From: JAUXJB01 sp965226855 | GTDB taxonomy: Bacteria > Myxococcota_A > UBA9160 > SZUA-336 | Length of the DNA: 64,000 nt | NCBI GenBank assembly: GCA_965226855.1 | Contig: CBDDEE010000031.1 | Span: 186,001-250,000 of the forward strand | Reading direction: 5' to 3' | Shown: positions 7,994-16,245 of the stretch, in pieces | How the letters are laid out: each line of letters begins with the position of its first letter | How positions within the stretch are numbered: the first letter of the stretch is position 1 | Program-made: the position numbers and the translations under genes | Notes under the pieces: generated by a model | What the model saw: only the letters and a program-made list of their open reading frames with translations | What the model was told of the DNA's origin: nothing | Databases searched by the model: none

Positions 7994-9199
7994 GTGAACG
8001 ACAAGCCGGCGCACTACCGGATCGCGGCGGCGGTGATCTTTACCACGATCCTGATCGACTTCATGGGCTTCAGCATCCTGCTGCCCGTGCTGCCGGAGTT
8101 CGTCCGAGGCCTGGGAGAGGAATCGTTTCACGTACCGCTCATCACCTCGCTCTACGCCCTGGGGCTCGTGCTCTTCCTTCCCCTCTGGGGTTGGATCTCG
8201 GACAGGGTGGGTCGTCGACCAGTGCTGCTCGTCTCCCTGCTGGGAACCGCGTTCTCCTTCGCCCTGCTTGCTGGCGCCGACTCCCTCGAGTCGGTCTACC
8301 TGGCGCGCTTTCTCGGCGGCTTCTTCGGCGCGAGCATCGGCACCGCACAGGCATACATGACCGATCTCACCGACGTCGAGACGCGTGCCGAGGGCATGGG
8401 ACTGCTCGGAGCGGCCACCGACCTGGGACTCGTGCTTGGCGCGGCCCTGGGGGGCACGCTTGCCTACGTGAGCCCGACCCTTCCGTTCTGGGCGACGGCG
8501 GGCGTTGCCGCGCTCAACTTCGTACTCGCCGCTTGGACCCTGCCGGAGTCGAGGCCAGCCGAACCCGCCTCGGTTGGCTGGCACGGCTTTGCACGCGTGC
8601 TCGTTCCCGCACCGGTGCTCGTTGCCGCGAGCGTGCACAGCAACCAGACGCGCCTGTACCTGTACCTCTTCCTCCACATTTTCTTCGCGTTCTCCGCCAT
8701 CGAGGCCATCTTCCCGCTCTTTGCCGAGGATCGGTTCGGCTGGAACGAGCTGCAGATCGGCCTGTTCATGGCTCTGGTCGGCGCGGCCCTCGGCGCGACC
8801 CAGTGGCTGGCCGTCGGTCGGCTGAGCCGAGCCTGGGGGGAGGGACCGACGACCATGGTCGGCCTCGGCATCATGGCCGTGTCGACGCTGTGCCTGTCCC
8901 TGTCGTACGACCTCTCGTGGCTGGTCCCCTCCGGCCTCGGCCTGGCGGTCGGTGCCGGACTGGCGCTGCCAACGCTGACGAGCTTGTTCTCGCAGGTGTG
9001 TGGCGAGCACGAGGCGGGTGAGTACCTTAGCCAGAGCCAGGCCATGGTCCACACCGGCCGCACGATAGGATCGTTCTGCTGGGGTTGGGTGTTCTACTCC
9101 GCGGGCGCGGGAGCGCCGTTCTTGTTCAGCGGCTTGAGCACGCTCGGCGCCCTGGCGATCTTCGCCGCGGGAGCGCGAGTCCTGCTACCCAAGGTCTGA
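7994..9199 (+). CDS. major facilitator superfamily transporter (TetA-like)
   Basis: A 401-residue twelve-helix permease. The N-terminus (FTTILIDFMGFSILLPVLPEF) and loop motif A (SDRVGRRPVLLVSL, residues about 73-86) match the DHA1/tetracycline-resistance branch of MFS exporters; ARFLGGFFGASIGTAQAYMTD is the following conserved helix. The substrate cannot be read from sequence. I chose the GTG at 7994 because the longer frame from 7895 would overlap the divergent gene and adds non-conserved residues. Confidence 0.85.
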   Translation: MNDKPAHYRIAAAVIFTTILIDFMGFSILLPVLPEFVRGLGEESFHVPLITSLYALGLVLFLPLWGWISDRVGRRPVLLVSLLGTAFSFALLAGADSLESVYLARFLGGFFGASIGTAQAYMTDLTDVETRAEGMGLLGAATDLGLVLGAALGGTLAYVSPTLPFWATAGVAALNFVLAAWTLPESRPAEPASVGWHGFARVLVPAPVLVAASVHSNQTRLYLYLFLHIFFAFSAIEAIFPLFAEDRFGWNELQIGLFMALVGAALGATQWLAVGRLSRAWGEGPTTMVGLGIMAVSTLCLSLSYDLSWLVPSGLGLAVGAGLALPTLTSLFSQVCGEHEAGEYLSQSQAMVHTGRTIGSFCWGWVFYSAGAGAPFLFSGLSTLGALAIFAAGARVLLPKV

Positions 9200-9262
9200 T
9201 CACGGAGATATCTTGTATCCACGAGCAACGCTGTGGCGCTCGGAGCAACCAGTGAGGGGAGC

Positions 9263-10966
9263 ATGAGTGACGTGGAGCGAGAGCGGCTGGACGTAGACAT
9301 CCTGTTCGTGGGAGCGGGTGCCGCAACCCTGTCTTGCGCGATCCGCCTCGCGCAGCTGTGCCGCGAGCAGAACGTGGAGCTGCCGGCCATCCTCGTGATC
9401 GAGAAGGCGCCCGAGGTCGGCGCGCACCAGCTCTCCGGCGCGATGATGGATCCGCTCGCCCTGTCCGAGCTGATTCCCGACTTCGAAGAGCAGGGCTTTC
9501 CTTATTCCTATCGCTGCACGAAGGACGCAGTCTGGGTGCTGACGAAGACGGGGAGATCCTACACGCTCCCCATCACCCCTCCCCCGCTCGCGAACCACGG
9601 GAACTACGCTATCTCGCTCTCCGACGTCGTGAAGTGGCTGTCCACGGTGGCGGAGGAGCTGGAGATCGAGATCTACCCGGGCTTCCCCGCCGCGCGCCCG
9701 CTCTTCGAAGGGGATCGCGTCGTCGGCGTGCAGATCCAAGACCGGGGTATCGACAAGGACGGGAAGCAAAAGGGCGTCTTCGAGGCGGGCCCTGAGATCT
9801 ACGCCAAGTGCGTCGTCTTCGGCGAGGGTCCGCGCGGATCGTGCACGAAGCAGCTGCTCGACCGGTTCGACATGTACGGGGAGAACCCGCAGTCCTACGA
9901 GACGGGCATCAAGGAGATCTGGAAGATCAAGCCCGAGAACCACCAGCCGGGCCGTGTCATTCACACCATGGGCTACCCGCACGACCCCACGACCTTCGGG
10001 GGCGGCTGGATCTACGATATCGAGGACAGCCACATCTCGCTCGGGTTCGTGACCGGACTCAATTACGACAACCCGTACACGGATCCGCACGACCTCATGC
10101 AGCGCTTCAAGACGCACCCGAAGATCGCAAAGATTCTCGAAGGTGGAGAGTGCGTCCGCTACGGCGCCAAGACGCTGCCGGCGGCTGGCCACTTCGCGCA
10201 GCCCAAGCTCTACACGAACGGTGCGCTGCTCGTGGGGGACTCTGCTGGCACGTGCAACGGCGGACGGCTCAAAGGTGTCCACCTCGCCATGAAGAGCGGG
10301 ACGCTTGCCGCCGAGGCACTGATCAGCGCGGTGGTGAAGGACGACTTCTCCGAGGCCACACTCTCGCGGTACAAGGAGCTCTACGACAAGAGCTGGGCCT
10401 ACAAGCAGCTCTGGAAGGACCGGAACTTCCACGCCTCCTTCGATTTCGTGCAGAAGATGCCAAGCTGGCTGGGCTGGCTCCGCCAGCTCCCGTGGCTGCT
10501 CAACGGACAGGCGCTGGCCATCCTGACAGGCGGCAGGGGCCTGTTCCGGCGCGTGAAGTCTCACCCGGATCACACGCACATGAAGAAGCTCAGCGAGCTC
10601 TCGCCGCAGGAGCGGCGCAAGTCAGAGAAGGTCGCGTACGACAACAAGCTGACCTTCGACAAGGTGACGGCAGTTTCGCTCGCGGGCTCGCGCCATGAGG
10701 TCGACCAGCCGCACCACCTGGTCGTCGCGGACACGGACGTGTGTGCTGAGCAGTGCGCCGAGGAGTACGGCAACCCCTGCGAGAACTTCTGTCCCGCGGA
10801 CGTCTACGAAATGATCGATGACGACGCCAAGCCGGGAAAGCGCAAGCTCATCATCCACCACGAGAACTGCGTGCACTGCAAGACCTGCGACATCGCCGAC
10901 CCCTACCAGATCATCACCTGGACGACCCCCGAAGGGGGCGACGGTCCCGACTACACACGGATGTAG
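9263..10966 (+). CDS. electron transfer flavoprotein:ubiquinone oxidoreductase
   Basis: Membrane-associated FAD/[4Fe-4S] enzyme that passes electrons from ETF (beta-oxidation, amino acid and methylamine dehydrogenases) to quinone. The 567-residue length is typical. The FAD dinucleotide fold is at DILFVGAGAATLSCAIRLA; the quinone region includes LLVGDSAGTCNGGRLKGVHLAMKSG; the C-terminal cluster domain has CENFCPADVYE and NCVHCKTCDIADP and ends in the family's conserved DYTRM. A GAGGGGA ribosome site precedes the ATG. No ETF subunit genes are nearby. It suggests a respiring, fatty-acid or amino-acid oxidising cell. Confidence 0.95.
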   Translation: MSDVERERLDVDILFVGAGAATLSCAIRLAQLCREQNVELPAILVIEKAPEVGAHQLSGAMMDPLALSELIPDFEEQGFPYSYRCTKDAVWVLTKTGRSYTLPITPPPLANHGNYAISLSDVVKWLSTVAEELEIEIYPGFPAARPLFEGDRVVGVQIQDRGIDKDGKQKGVFEAGPEIYAKCVVFGEGPRGSCTKQLLDRFDMYGENPQSYETGIKEIWKIKPENHQPGRVIHTMGYPHDPTTFGGGWIYDIEDSHISLGFVTGLNYDNPYTDPHDLMQRFKTHPKIAKILEGGECVRYGAKTLPAAGHFAQPKLYTNGALLVGDSAGTCNGGRLKGVHLAMKSGTLAAEALISAVVKDDFSEATLSRYKELYDKSWAYKQLWKDRNFHASFDFVQKMPSWLGWLRQLPWLLNGQALAILTGGRGLFRRVKSHPDHTHMKKLSELSPQERRKSEKVAYDNKLTFDKVTAVSLAGSRHEVDQPHHLVVADTDVCAEQCAEEYGNPCENFCPADVYEMIDDDAKPGKRKLIIHHENCVHCKTCDIADPYQIITWTTPEGGDGPDYTRM

Positions 10967-10979
10967 CCCAAGGGGCGGG

Positions 10980-11468
10980 CTACGGCTGACACAGGTCGCC
11001 TCGGCCGTCGCCGTCGGAGTCGTCCTGACCTCGGTTCGGGATCTTCGGGCAGTTGTCCTGCAGGTCCGCAATGCCGTCGCCGTCCGTGTCCGGACCGCGG
11101 GACTCGGGATCGGCAATGAGTGCTCCAATCCCCCCGCCCAGGATCCCACCGGCGAGCGCTCCCAGGGCCGCACCCCCACCGTGGTTCGAGCTGCTCACTC
11201 CACCTACCGCAGCGCCGAGCCCGGCCCCGATCGCAGCCCCGTCCTTCATCCCGACTGGCTTTGCACACCCCGACAGTAGAAGCACCCCAGCAAGCGCCGC
11301 GAACGCGGCGCGCGCAGCGAAGGCCGGAGGCCTGAGCGAAGCTGGGAAGCGCGCGGCCGCCCCGTCACGCGGGACCCGGCCCGCGGACGGCCGCGCGCCA
11401 CCCACCTTCGTTCGCCGGCGGCTCACTGCGCACCGCGCCTTCGGCGCGGCTTGCTGCCACTCACGCAC
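10980..11468 (-). CDS. glycine-zipper lipoprotein with thrombospondin type 3 repeats
   Basis: The mature part is clear: a lipobox-like LLLSGC (Cys codon at 11265-11267), a glycine-zipper segment rich in GAGLGAAVGG/GGGIGAL patterns, then two calcium-binding type 3 repeats (DTDGDGIADLQDNCP; DDSDGDGRGDLC). That predicts a surface or outer-membrane lipoprotein. The start is not clear. The hydrophobic stretch before the Cys (AFAARAAFAALAGV) is encoded by repeat copy D, and no ATG or GTG lies at a normal distance; the nearest usable upstream start is the GTG at 11468, which gives an over-long leader. The 5' end may have been remodelled by the repeats. Confidence 0.55.
   Translation of the reverse strand: MREWQQAAPKARCAVSRRRTKVGGARPSAGRVPRDGAAARFPASLRPPAFAARAAFAALAGVLLLSGCAKPVGMKDGAAIGAGLGAAVGGVSSSNHGGGAALGALAGGILGGGIGALIADPESRGPDTDGDGIADLQDNCPKIPNRGQDDSDGDGRGDLCQP
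11290..11360 (-). repeat. GC-rich dispersed repeat, copy D
   Basis: Read on the minus strand it ends with the family's GCGCGCGCCGCGTTCGCGG block, in which GCGCCGC-GTTC-GCGGCGC makes a strong hairpin. The GGGACCC end is missing, so this is a partial copy. It encodes the hydrophobic leader of the TSP3 lipoprotein. Confidence 0.55.
11371..11458 (+). repeat. GC-rich dispersed repeat, copy B
   Basis: Starts GGGACCCGGCCCGCGGACGG, continues CGCGCGCCACCCACCTTCG and ends with the perfect hairpin CCGCGCC-TTC-GGCGCGG. It is in inverted orientation to copies C and D on either side, so the 11.3-11.6 kb region could fold into large cruciforms. Confidence 0.6.
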
Positions 11469-11496
11469 CGCGAGTGCTCGCCAGATCGGCAACCGT

Positions 11497-11579
11497 GCAA
11501 GCGCCGCGAACGCGGCGCGCGCAGCAAGGCGGAGCCGAGCGAAGGCGGGTGGCGCGCGACCGCTCGCGCGCCGGGTCCC
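11497..11579 (-). repeat. GC-rich dispersed repeat, copy C
   Basis: On the minus strand it reads GGGACCCGGCGCGCGAGCGG, CGCGCGCCACCCGCCTTCGC and then GCGCCGCGTTCGCGGCGC, giving the full family structure. It sits between the nrdJ stop and copy B. Confidence 0.6.
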
Positions 11580-11587
11580 GCATGTGA

Positions 11588-14329
11588 CTAGCCGCAGCCT
11601 CCGGTCTCGCCGCAGGTCGGGCAGGCGTAGCAGCTGCCCGCTCGGAACATGATCGTGCCGCAGCTCGCGCACGGTGGCGCATCCTCTTGCCCACCCAGGC
11701 GCGCAGGCTCGCCGACGCTGCCGCCACGGATCGGCACGACGCGCTCTGCTGGGCTGCGAAGCCCGACCTCCTCGGCCTCCGTCTCCTGAGTATCCGCCGA
11801 GACTGCCTCGCCCTGCAGGAAGGTGAGGCCAAGCCAGCGGAACACGTAGTCGGTGACGGACTTCGCGATCGGGATGTCGGAGTTCTGCGTGAAGCCGGAA
11901 GGCTCGAATCGTGTGTGGCTGAACTTGTCGACGAGGGCTTTCAGCGGAACCCCGTACTGCAAGGCGATAGAGGTCATGATCGCGAACTGGTCCATCAAGC
12001 CCGAGATCGTCGACCCCTCCTTTGCCATCTTGAGGAAGAGCTCGCCTGGCTGGCCGCTCTCGTAGAGTCCAACCGTGATGTAGCCGTCGTGGCCGGCGAT
12101 CGAGAACTTGTGGGTGAGCGCCTGACGGACGTCGGGGAGCTTCCTGCGTCGCAGCTCCGGGTCCGCAGGGAGCTCGAGGACCCCGGCATCCTCCTTCACC
12201 GCTTCGGCCTTCGTGCTCAACGGCTGGGTCCGCTTAGAGCCGTCACGGTAGACGGCCAGCGACTTCAGGCCGAGCGTCCAGGCCTCCGTGTATGCGTCGT
12301 CGATGTCCGAGACGGTGCACTCCTTTGGCATGTTCACCGTCTTGGAGATCCCCCCCGACAGGAAGGGCTGCGCCGCGGCCATCATCCGGATGTGCCCCAT
12401 GTAATGGATCGAGCGCTCGCCCCGTGCGGAGACGAAGGCACAATCGAAGATGGGCAGGTGCGCTTCCTCGAGGAATGGCGCCCCTTCGATCGTGTCGTTC
12501 TCGTCGATGTACTCGGCGATCGCGGCGATCTGGACCTCGCTGTAGCCGTGATTTCGCAGCGCTACGGGCACGGTCCGGTTCGCGATCTTGAGCACTCCAC
12601 CGCCAACGAGCTGCTTGTACTTGACGAGCGCGATATCCGGCTCGATTCCGGTCGTGTCGCAGTCCATCATGAACGCGATCGTTCCCGTTGGCGCGATGAC
12701 CGTCACCTGCCCGTTGCGATAGCCGTGCGTCCGTCCGAGCTCGAGCGCCTCGTCCCACGACTGGCGCGCCGCGAAGTGCAGGTCGACAGGCACTCCCTCG
12801 GACTCCAGCCGCCCCGCATACTCGCGGTGGAGGCCGATCACCTCGAGGAAGGGGACGCGGTTCTTGTGGTACTCGCTGAAGGGGCCCGTGCGCCTGGCGA
12901 TCTCGGCCGAGCGCCGGTAGGCGCGGCCGCACATGAGCGAGGTGACCGCTCCACAAAGGTGTCGCCCTTCGTCGCTGTCGTAGGCGAGGCCGTTCAACAT
13001 GATGAGAGCGCCCAGGTTCGCGTAACCGAGCCCGAGCGGTCGCAGCGCATGGCTGTTCTCGGCAATCCTGGACGTCGGGTAGGCCGCGAAGTCGACGATG
13101 ATCTCCATAGCGAGAATCATCACGTCGACCGCCTGAACGAAGTCGTCTACGAGGAACCGCCCCCGCTGGTCCGCGAACTGAAGCAGGTTAAGCGAGGCCA
13201 GGTTGCAGGCCGTATCGTCGAGGAAGATGAACTCGCTGCAAGGATTGGTCGCGTTGATGCGGCCGCTCTTCTTGACCGGGTTCCAGCGGTTGATGGTCGT
13301 GTCGTACTGCAGGCCCGGATCCCCGCAGACGTAGGCGGCGTCGGCGATCTCCTTCATCACGTCGCGCGCCTGGTAGGTGTGGACGACCTCCTCGGTGGTG
13401 ACCGCGCGCGTCTGCCAGCTGGCATCGCTCGCGACTGCCTTCATGAAGCCGTCCGAGACGCGAACGGAGTGGTTCGCGTTCTGATACTGGATGGAGTCGT
13501 ACGCACCCCCCGACACGTTGAAGCGCCCATCGTAGCCCGCGTCGATCAGCGCCCAGGCCTTGTGCTCCTCGGCGGCCTTGCAGCGCACGAAGTCGAGGAT
13601 GTCAGGGTGGTCGGCATTCAGGATGACCATCTTCGCTGCGCGCCGCGTCTTGCCACCCGATCGAATCACGCCGGCGAACGAGTCGAAGCCCTTCATGAAG
13701 GACACCGGGCCGCTCGCGCTGCCTCCGCCGGCGAGCGGCTCCACCGAGCTGCGGACGTCGGAGAGGTTCGTCCCGGTGCCGGAGCCGCCCTTGAAAAGCA
13801 TGGCCTCGATCCGTGCGAGGTCCATGATCGAGCCCATGTCGTCTTCGACGGAGTTGATGAAGCAGGCGCTGGCCTGCTGCGGGACTATGCGCCCGTCGGG
13901 CTCCACCACGCCCAGGTTGAACCAGACTGGGGAGTTGAAGCAGGCCTTCTGGTGCAGCAGCAGGTGCGTGAGTTCGTCCGAGAAAGTCTCCTCCCGTTCC
14001 GGACTTGCGAAGTAATCGCCCTCACGACCCCAATCGCGCAGGGTCTTGACGACTCGACCGATCAGCTGCCGAACGCTGTGCTCACGCTGCGGACTCCCGA
14101 GGTGTCCGCGGAAGTACTTGGAGGCGACGATGTTGGTCGCCAGTGGCGACCAGCTCGCGGGAACCTCGACACCCTCTTGCTCGAAGACCGGCTCGCCGCC
14201 GTCTCCCTGGATGCGGGCTGTGCGCAGCTCCCATTTGACGCCGTCGTAGACGTCCTCGCCCGACCGCGTGAAGTGTCTTCGAAGCTCGATCTCCTCGGCC
14301 CCATCGCCATACCGCACGCCTTCTGCCAC
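11588..14329 (-). CDS. nrdJ: vitamin B12-dependent (class II) ribonucleotide reductase
   Basis: Adenosylcobalamin-dependent reductase that makes deoxyribonucleotides with or without oxygen. The 913 residues contain the substrate-site block GGSGTGTNLSDVRSS, the NPCSEFIFLDDTACNLASLNL active-site region, the PTGTIAFMMDCDTTGIEPD segment and a C-terminal redox/zinc tail with CASCGTIMF and CPTCGETGGC. This is the TIGR02504-type NrdJ architecture. The start is a GTG at 14329 with GAGGAAG upstream. A promoter and two NrdR-like boxes lie about 200-280 bp upstream. The gene implies that cobalamin is made or imported. Confidence 0.95.
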   Translation of the reverse strand: MAEGVRYGDGAEEIELRRHFTRSGEDVYDGVKWELRTARIQGDGGEPVFEQEGVEVPASWSPLATNIVASKYFRGHLGSPQREHSVRQLIGRVVKTLRDWGREGDYFASPEREETFSDELTHLLLHQKACFNSPVWFNLGVVEPDGRIVPQQASACFINSVEDDMGSIMDLARIEAMLFKGGSGTGTNLSDVRSSVEPLAGGGSASGPVSFMKGFDSFAGVIRSGGKTRRAAKMVILNADHPDILDFVRCKAAEEHKAWALIDAGYDGRFNVSGGAYDSIQYQNANHSVRVSDGFMKAVASDASWQTRAVTTEEVVHTYQARDVMKEIADAAYVCGDPGLQYDTTINRWNPVKKSGRINATNPCSEFIFLDDTACNLASLNLLQFADQRGRFLVDDFVQAVDVMILAMEIIVDFAAYPTSRIAENSHALRPLGLGYANLGALIMLNGLAYDSDEGRHLCGAVTSLMCGRAYRRSAEIARRTGPFSEYHKNRVPFLEVIGLHREYAGRLESEGVPVDLHFAARQSWDEALELGRTHGYRNGQVTVIAPTGTIAFMMDCDTTGIEPDIALVKYKQLVGGGVLKIANRTVPVALRNHGYSEVQIAAIAEYIDENDTIEGAPFLEEAHLPIFDCAFVSARGERSIHYMGHIRMMAAAQPFLSGGISKTVNMPKECTVSDIDDAYTEAWTLGLKSLAVYRDGSKRTQPLSTKAEAVKEDAGVLELPADPELRRRKLPDVRQALTHKFSIAGHDGYITVGLYESGQPGELFLKMAKEGSTISGLMDQFAIMTSIALQYGVPLKALVDKFSHTRFEPSGFTQNSDIPIAKSVTDYVFRWLGLTFLQGEAVSADTQETEAEEVGLRSPAERVVPIRGGSVGEPARLGGQEDAPPCASCGTIMFRAGSCYACPTCGETGGCG

Positions 14330-14407
14330 GCTAGTCTTCCTCAGCCTCTCCTCATTTCCCGGGATCCAGACCTTCGAGTGTCATAGAGAATCTGGGGGTC
14401 AAGGAGA

Positions 14408-14426
14408 GGCTCTGAACCTCAGAGCC
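14408..14426 (-). promoter_or_regulatory. perfect hairpin in the nrdJ leader
   Basis: GGCTCTGA-ACC-TCAGAGCC is an 8-bp perfect stem with a 3-nt loop, about 80 bp upstream of the nrdJ start and downstream of the predicted promoter. No U-tract follows on the minus strand, so it is not an ordinary terminator. It may be a leader-RNA structure. Confidence 0.4.
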
Positions 14427-14524
14427 CCCGGGCCGTGACCTCCTCCAAGTCTACCGACCCGCTCCCCTCCTGCCGCCCGTAGCCCCCCCTGGCTGCATGA
14501 GAGAATCCTTGAGTCCCAACTCTG

Positions 14525-14553
14525 GTTGTAGTTCGCGACGCCCAAAGGGTCAA
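14525..14553 (-). promoter_or_regulatory. sigma70-type promoter for nrdJ
   Basis: On the minus strand TTGACC (14553-14548) and TACAAC (14530-14525) are separated by exactly 17 bp, which fits a housekeeping promoter. It points at nrdJ and implies a leader of nearly 190 nt. Confidence 0.5.
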
Positions 14554-14564
14554 CCCTTGGTGCA

Positions 14565-14605
14565 CAATATCTTGCGGTTCCATTTCCCCAAGCTCCAAGA
14601 TATTG
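14565..14605. promoter_or_regulatory. pair of NrdR-like boxes
   Basis: CAATATCTTG (14565-14574) and CAAGATATTG (14596-14605) each match the NrdR core CwAtATaTwG at nine of ten positions. Their spacing is 31 bp, about three helical turns, as expected for paired NrdR boxes. They lie just upstream of the predicted nrdJ -35 element. NrdR is the ATP/dATP-sensing repressor of ribonucleotide reductase genes. The two cores are also exact inverted complements, so another dimeric regulator is possible. Confidence 0.55.
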
Positions 14606-14779
14606 AGTTACTTGGGGATTCTTGGCCAGTCCCCGAACGGGACGAGGTCGGACTCCACGCGAAGGCCTCGTACGGCCCCGAGCGTCCCCGCAACCTATTG
14701 AAAAAGCAAGCGTTTCGTGACCCGGACCAGCCGCTCTGCGGCAGCGGGTAGAATGGCCACAACTCGGGGAGGTCTCAGT

Positions 14780-15607
14780 ATGGAGACGCTCATCTCCGGC
14801 TATGGATTGATCGAGGGACCGCGGGTCGATCAGCAGGGGAACCTGTACTTCAGCGACGTCCTCTACGGCGGGGTCTTCGTCCGCAGGCCCGACGGCCAGG
14901 TCGAGACCGTCGTGCCCAAGCGCCGCGGAGTCGGAGGCATCGCGTTGCACGCAGACGGCGGACTCGTCATCTCGGGTCGCAACATCTGTCACGTGAAGGA
15001 CGGTGAGACACGGGTGCTCTTCGAGCGCGACGGCATCCCAGGCTTCAACGACCTCTATACCGACTCGGTCGGGCGTGTGTACACGGGCAGCATCCGCTCG
15101 GATCCCTTCTCCGATGCCGGACCGCGCACACCCGGCGAGATGTACCGCATCGACACGGAAGGCAGCGTCATCGAGCTGTACGGAGACGTCGCCCTGACCA
15201 ATGGCATCGGCTTCTCACCTGACGGCCGCCGTCTCTACCATTCGGATTCGGCGCGGCGACACATCATCGTGCACCGCGTGGCAGACGACGGCGCGGTGAG
15301 CGAGCGCAGCGTATTTGCAGAGCTCGAGCAGGGAGCGCCCGACGGGCTGGCCATCGACGAGGAAGGCTGCGTGTGGACGGCGGCGGTCGGGGCGGGCTGC
15401 CTCATGCGCTTTGATCCGGAGGGGAAGCTCGATCGAGTGGTCGAGGTGCCGGCAGAGAGCGTCACCAGCCTGTGTTTCGGCCTGGACGACCCGAGAGATC
15501 TCTACATTGCGACCGCAGATAACAGCCAGGATCCTGAGCTCAAGGGCTGCATCTTCCGCGTGCGCGAATCGGTTGCAGGACTGCGTGCACCCCAGGCACG
15601 GATTTGA
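14780..15607 (+). CDS. SMP-30/gluconolactonase-like beta-propeller protein
   Basis: A 275-residue six-bladed propeller of the SMP-30/LRE family, whose members hydrolyse sugar lactones. Family features visible are EGPRVDQQGNLYFSDV near the N-terminus, the metal-ligand region FNDLYTDSVGRVYTGS, LTNGIGFSPDGRRLYHSDS and APDGLAIDEEGCVWTA. The ATG at 14780 follows a GGGGAGG ribosome site and puts the conserved EGP at the normal position. The stop overlaps the TTG start of the Nudix gene, so the two are probably co-translated. The true substrate is unknown. Confidence 0.8.
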   Translation: METLISGYGLIEGPRVDQQGNLYFSDVLYGGVFVRRPDGQVETVVPKRRGVGGIALHADGGLVISGRNICHVKDGETRVLFERDGIPGFNDLYTDSVGRVYTGSIRSDPFSDAGPRTPGEMYRIDTEGSVIELYGDVALTNGIGFSPDGRRLYHSDSARRHIIVHRVADDGAVSERSVFAELEQGAPDGLAIDEEGCVWTAAVGAGCLMRFDPEGKLDRVVEVPAESVTSLCFGLDDPRDLYIATADNSQDPELKGCIFRVRESVAGLRAPQARI

Positions 15608-16233
15608 AGCACGTCTTCGACACGGCGCTGCGCGACCGCATCGCCACGCACCTCGAGCGTCATGAGTGCCGCGAGCACCACGACGCCACCAAGAGGCGGG
15701 CGGCTGTCGCGATCGTGCTGGTCGGGAATGCCGAAGGGGAGGCGAGCTTCGTCATCACGCGCCGCGCCGCGACGCTCCGCTCGCACGGGGGGCAGTGGGC
15801 GATCCCGGGAGGACGGGTCGATGCGGGTGAGAGCCCGGAGCAGACGGCTCTGCGGGAGCTCCAGGAAGAGGTAGGACTGCGCCTTCCCGAGGCGAACGTG
15901 CTCGGCCGGCTCGACGATTACCCGACGCGCTCGGGCTACGTGATCACTCCCGTCGTGGTCTGGGGAGATGGCGCGGGTGAGCTCGCGCCAAACCCGGCCG
16001 AGGTCGCAGAGGCCTACGTGGTCCCGCTGCACGCGCTGGATCTGCCCCAGATCCCGCAGCTCCGGGCCATCCCCGAGAGCGACCGACCCGTGCTCTCTCT
16101 ACCTATAGAGATGCTGGGCGTGAACGTGCACGCTCCCACTGCGGCCGTCCTGTTCCAGCTGCGTGAGGTGGCGGTGCATGGCAGACCCACGCGCGTGGAC
16201 CATTTCGAGCAGCCTGTCTTCGCCTGGCGCTGA
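15604..16233 (+). CDS. Nudix hydrolase
   Basis: A 209-residue pyrophosphohydrolase with a complete Nudix box, GGRVDAGESPEQTALRELQE then EVGL (residues about 71-94). The arrangement after the box (RLDDYPTRSGYVITPVVVW) resembles NudL/CoA-pyrophosphatase-type proteins, so a CoA or related dinucleotide substrate is possible but not shown. It starts at a TTG overlapping the previous stop. Confidence 0.8.
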   Translation: MKHVFDTALRDRIATHLERHECREHHDATKRRAAVAIVLVGNAEGEASFVITRRAATLRSHGGQWAIPGGRVDAGESPEQTALRELQEEVGLRLPEANVLGRLDDYPTRSGYVITPVVVWGDGAGELAPNPAEVAEAYVVPLHALDLPQIPQLRAIPESDRPVLSLPIEMLGVNVHAPTAAVLFQLREVAVHGRPTRVDHFEQPVFAWR

Positions 16234-16245
16234 GGGGCGTGCCGG

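Noticed and set aside
11687..14386. An 899-codon open frame opposite nrdJ
   Set aside because: It mirrors the codon structure of a clear nrdJ gene in high-GC DNA and resembles no protein family.
14330..14560. Cobalamin riboswitch upstream of the B12-dependent reductase
   Set aside because: I found no B12-box or the conserved GCC-ACTG core on the minus strand; only a simple hairpin is present.
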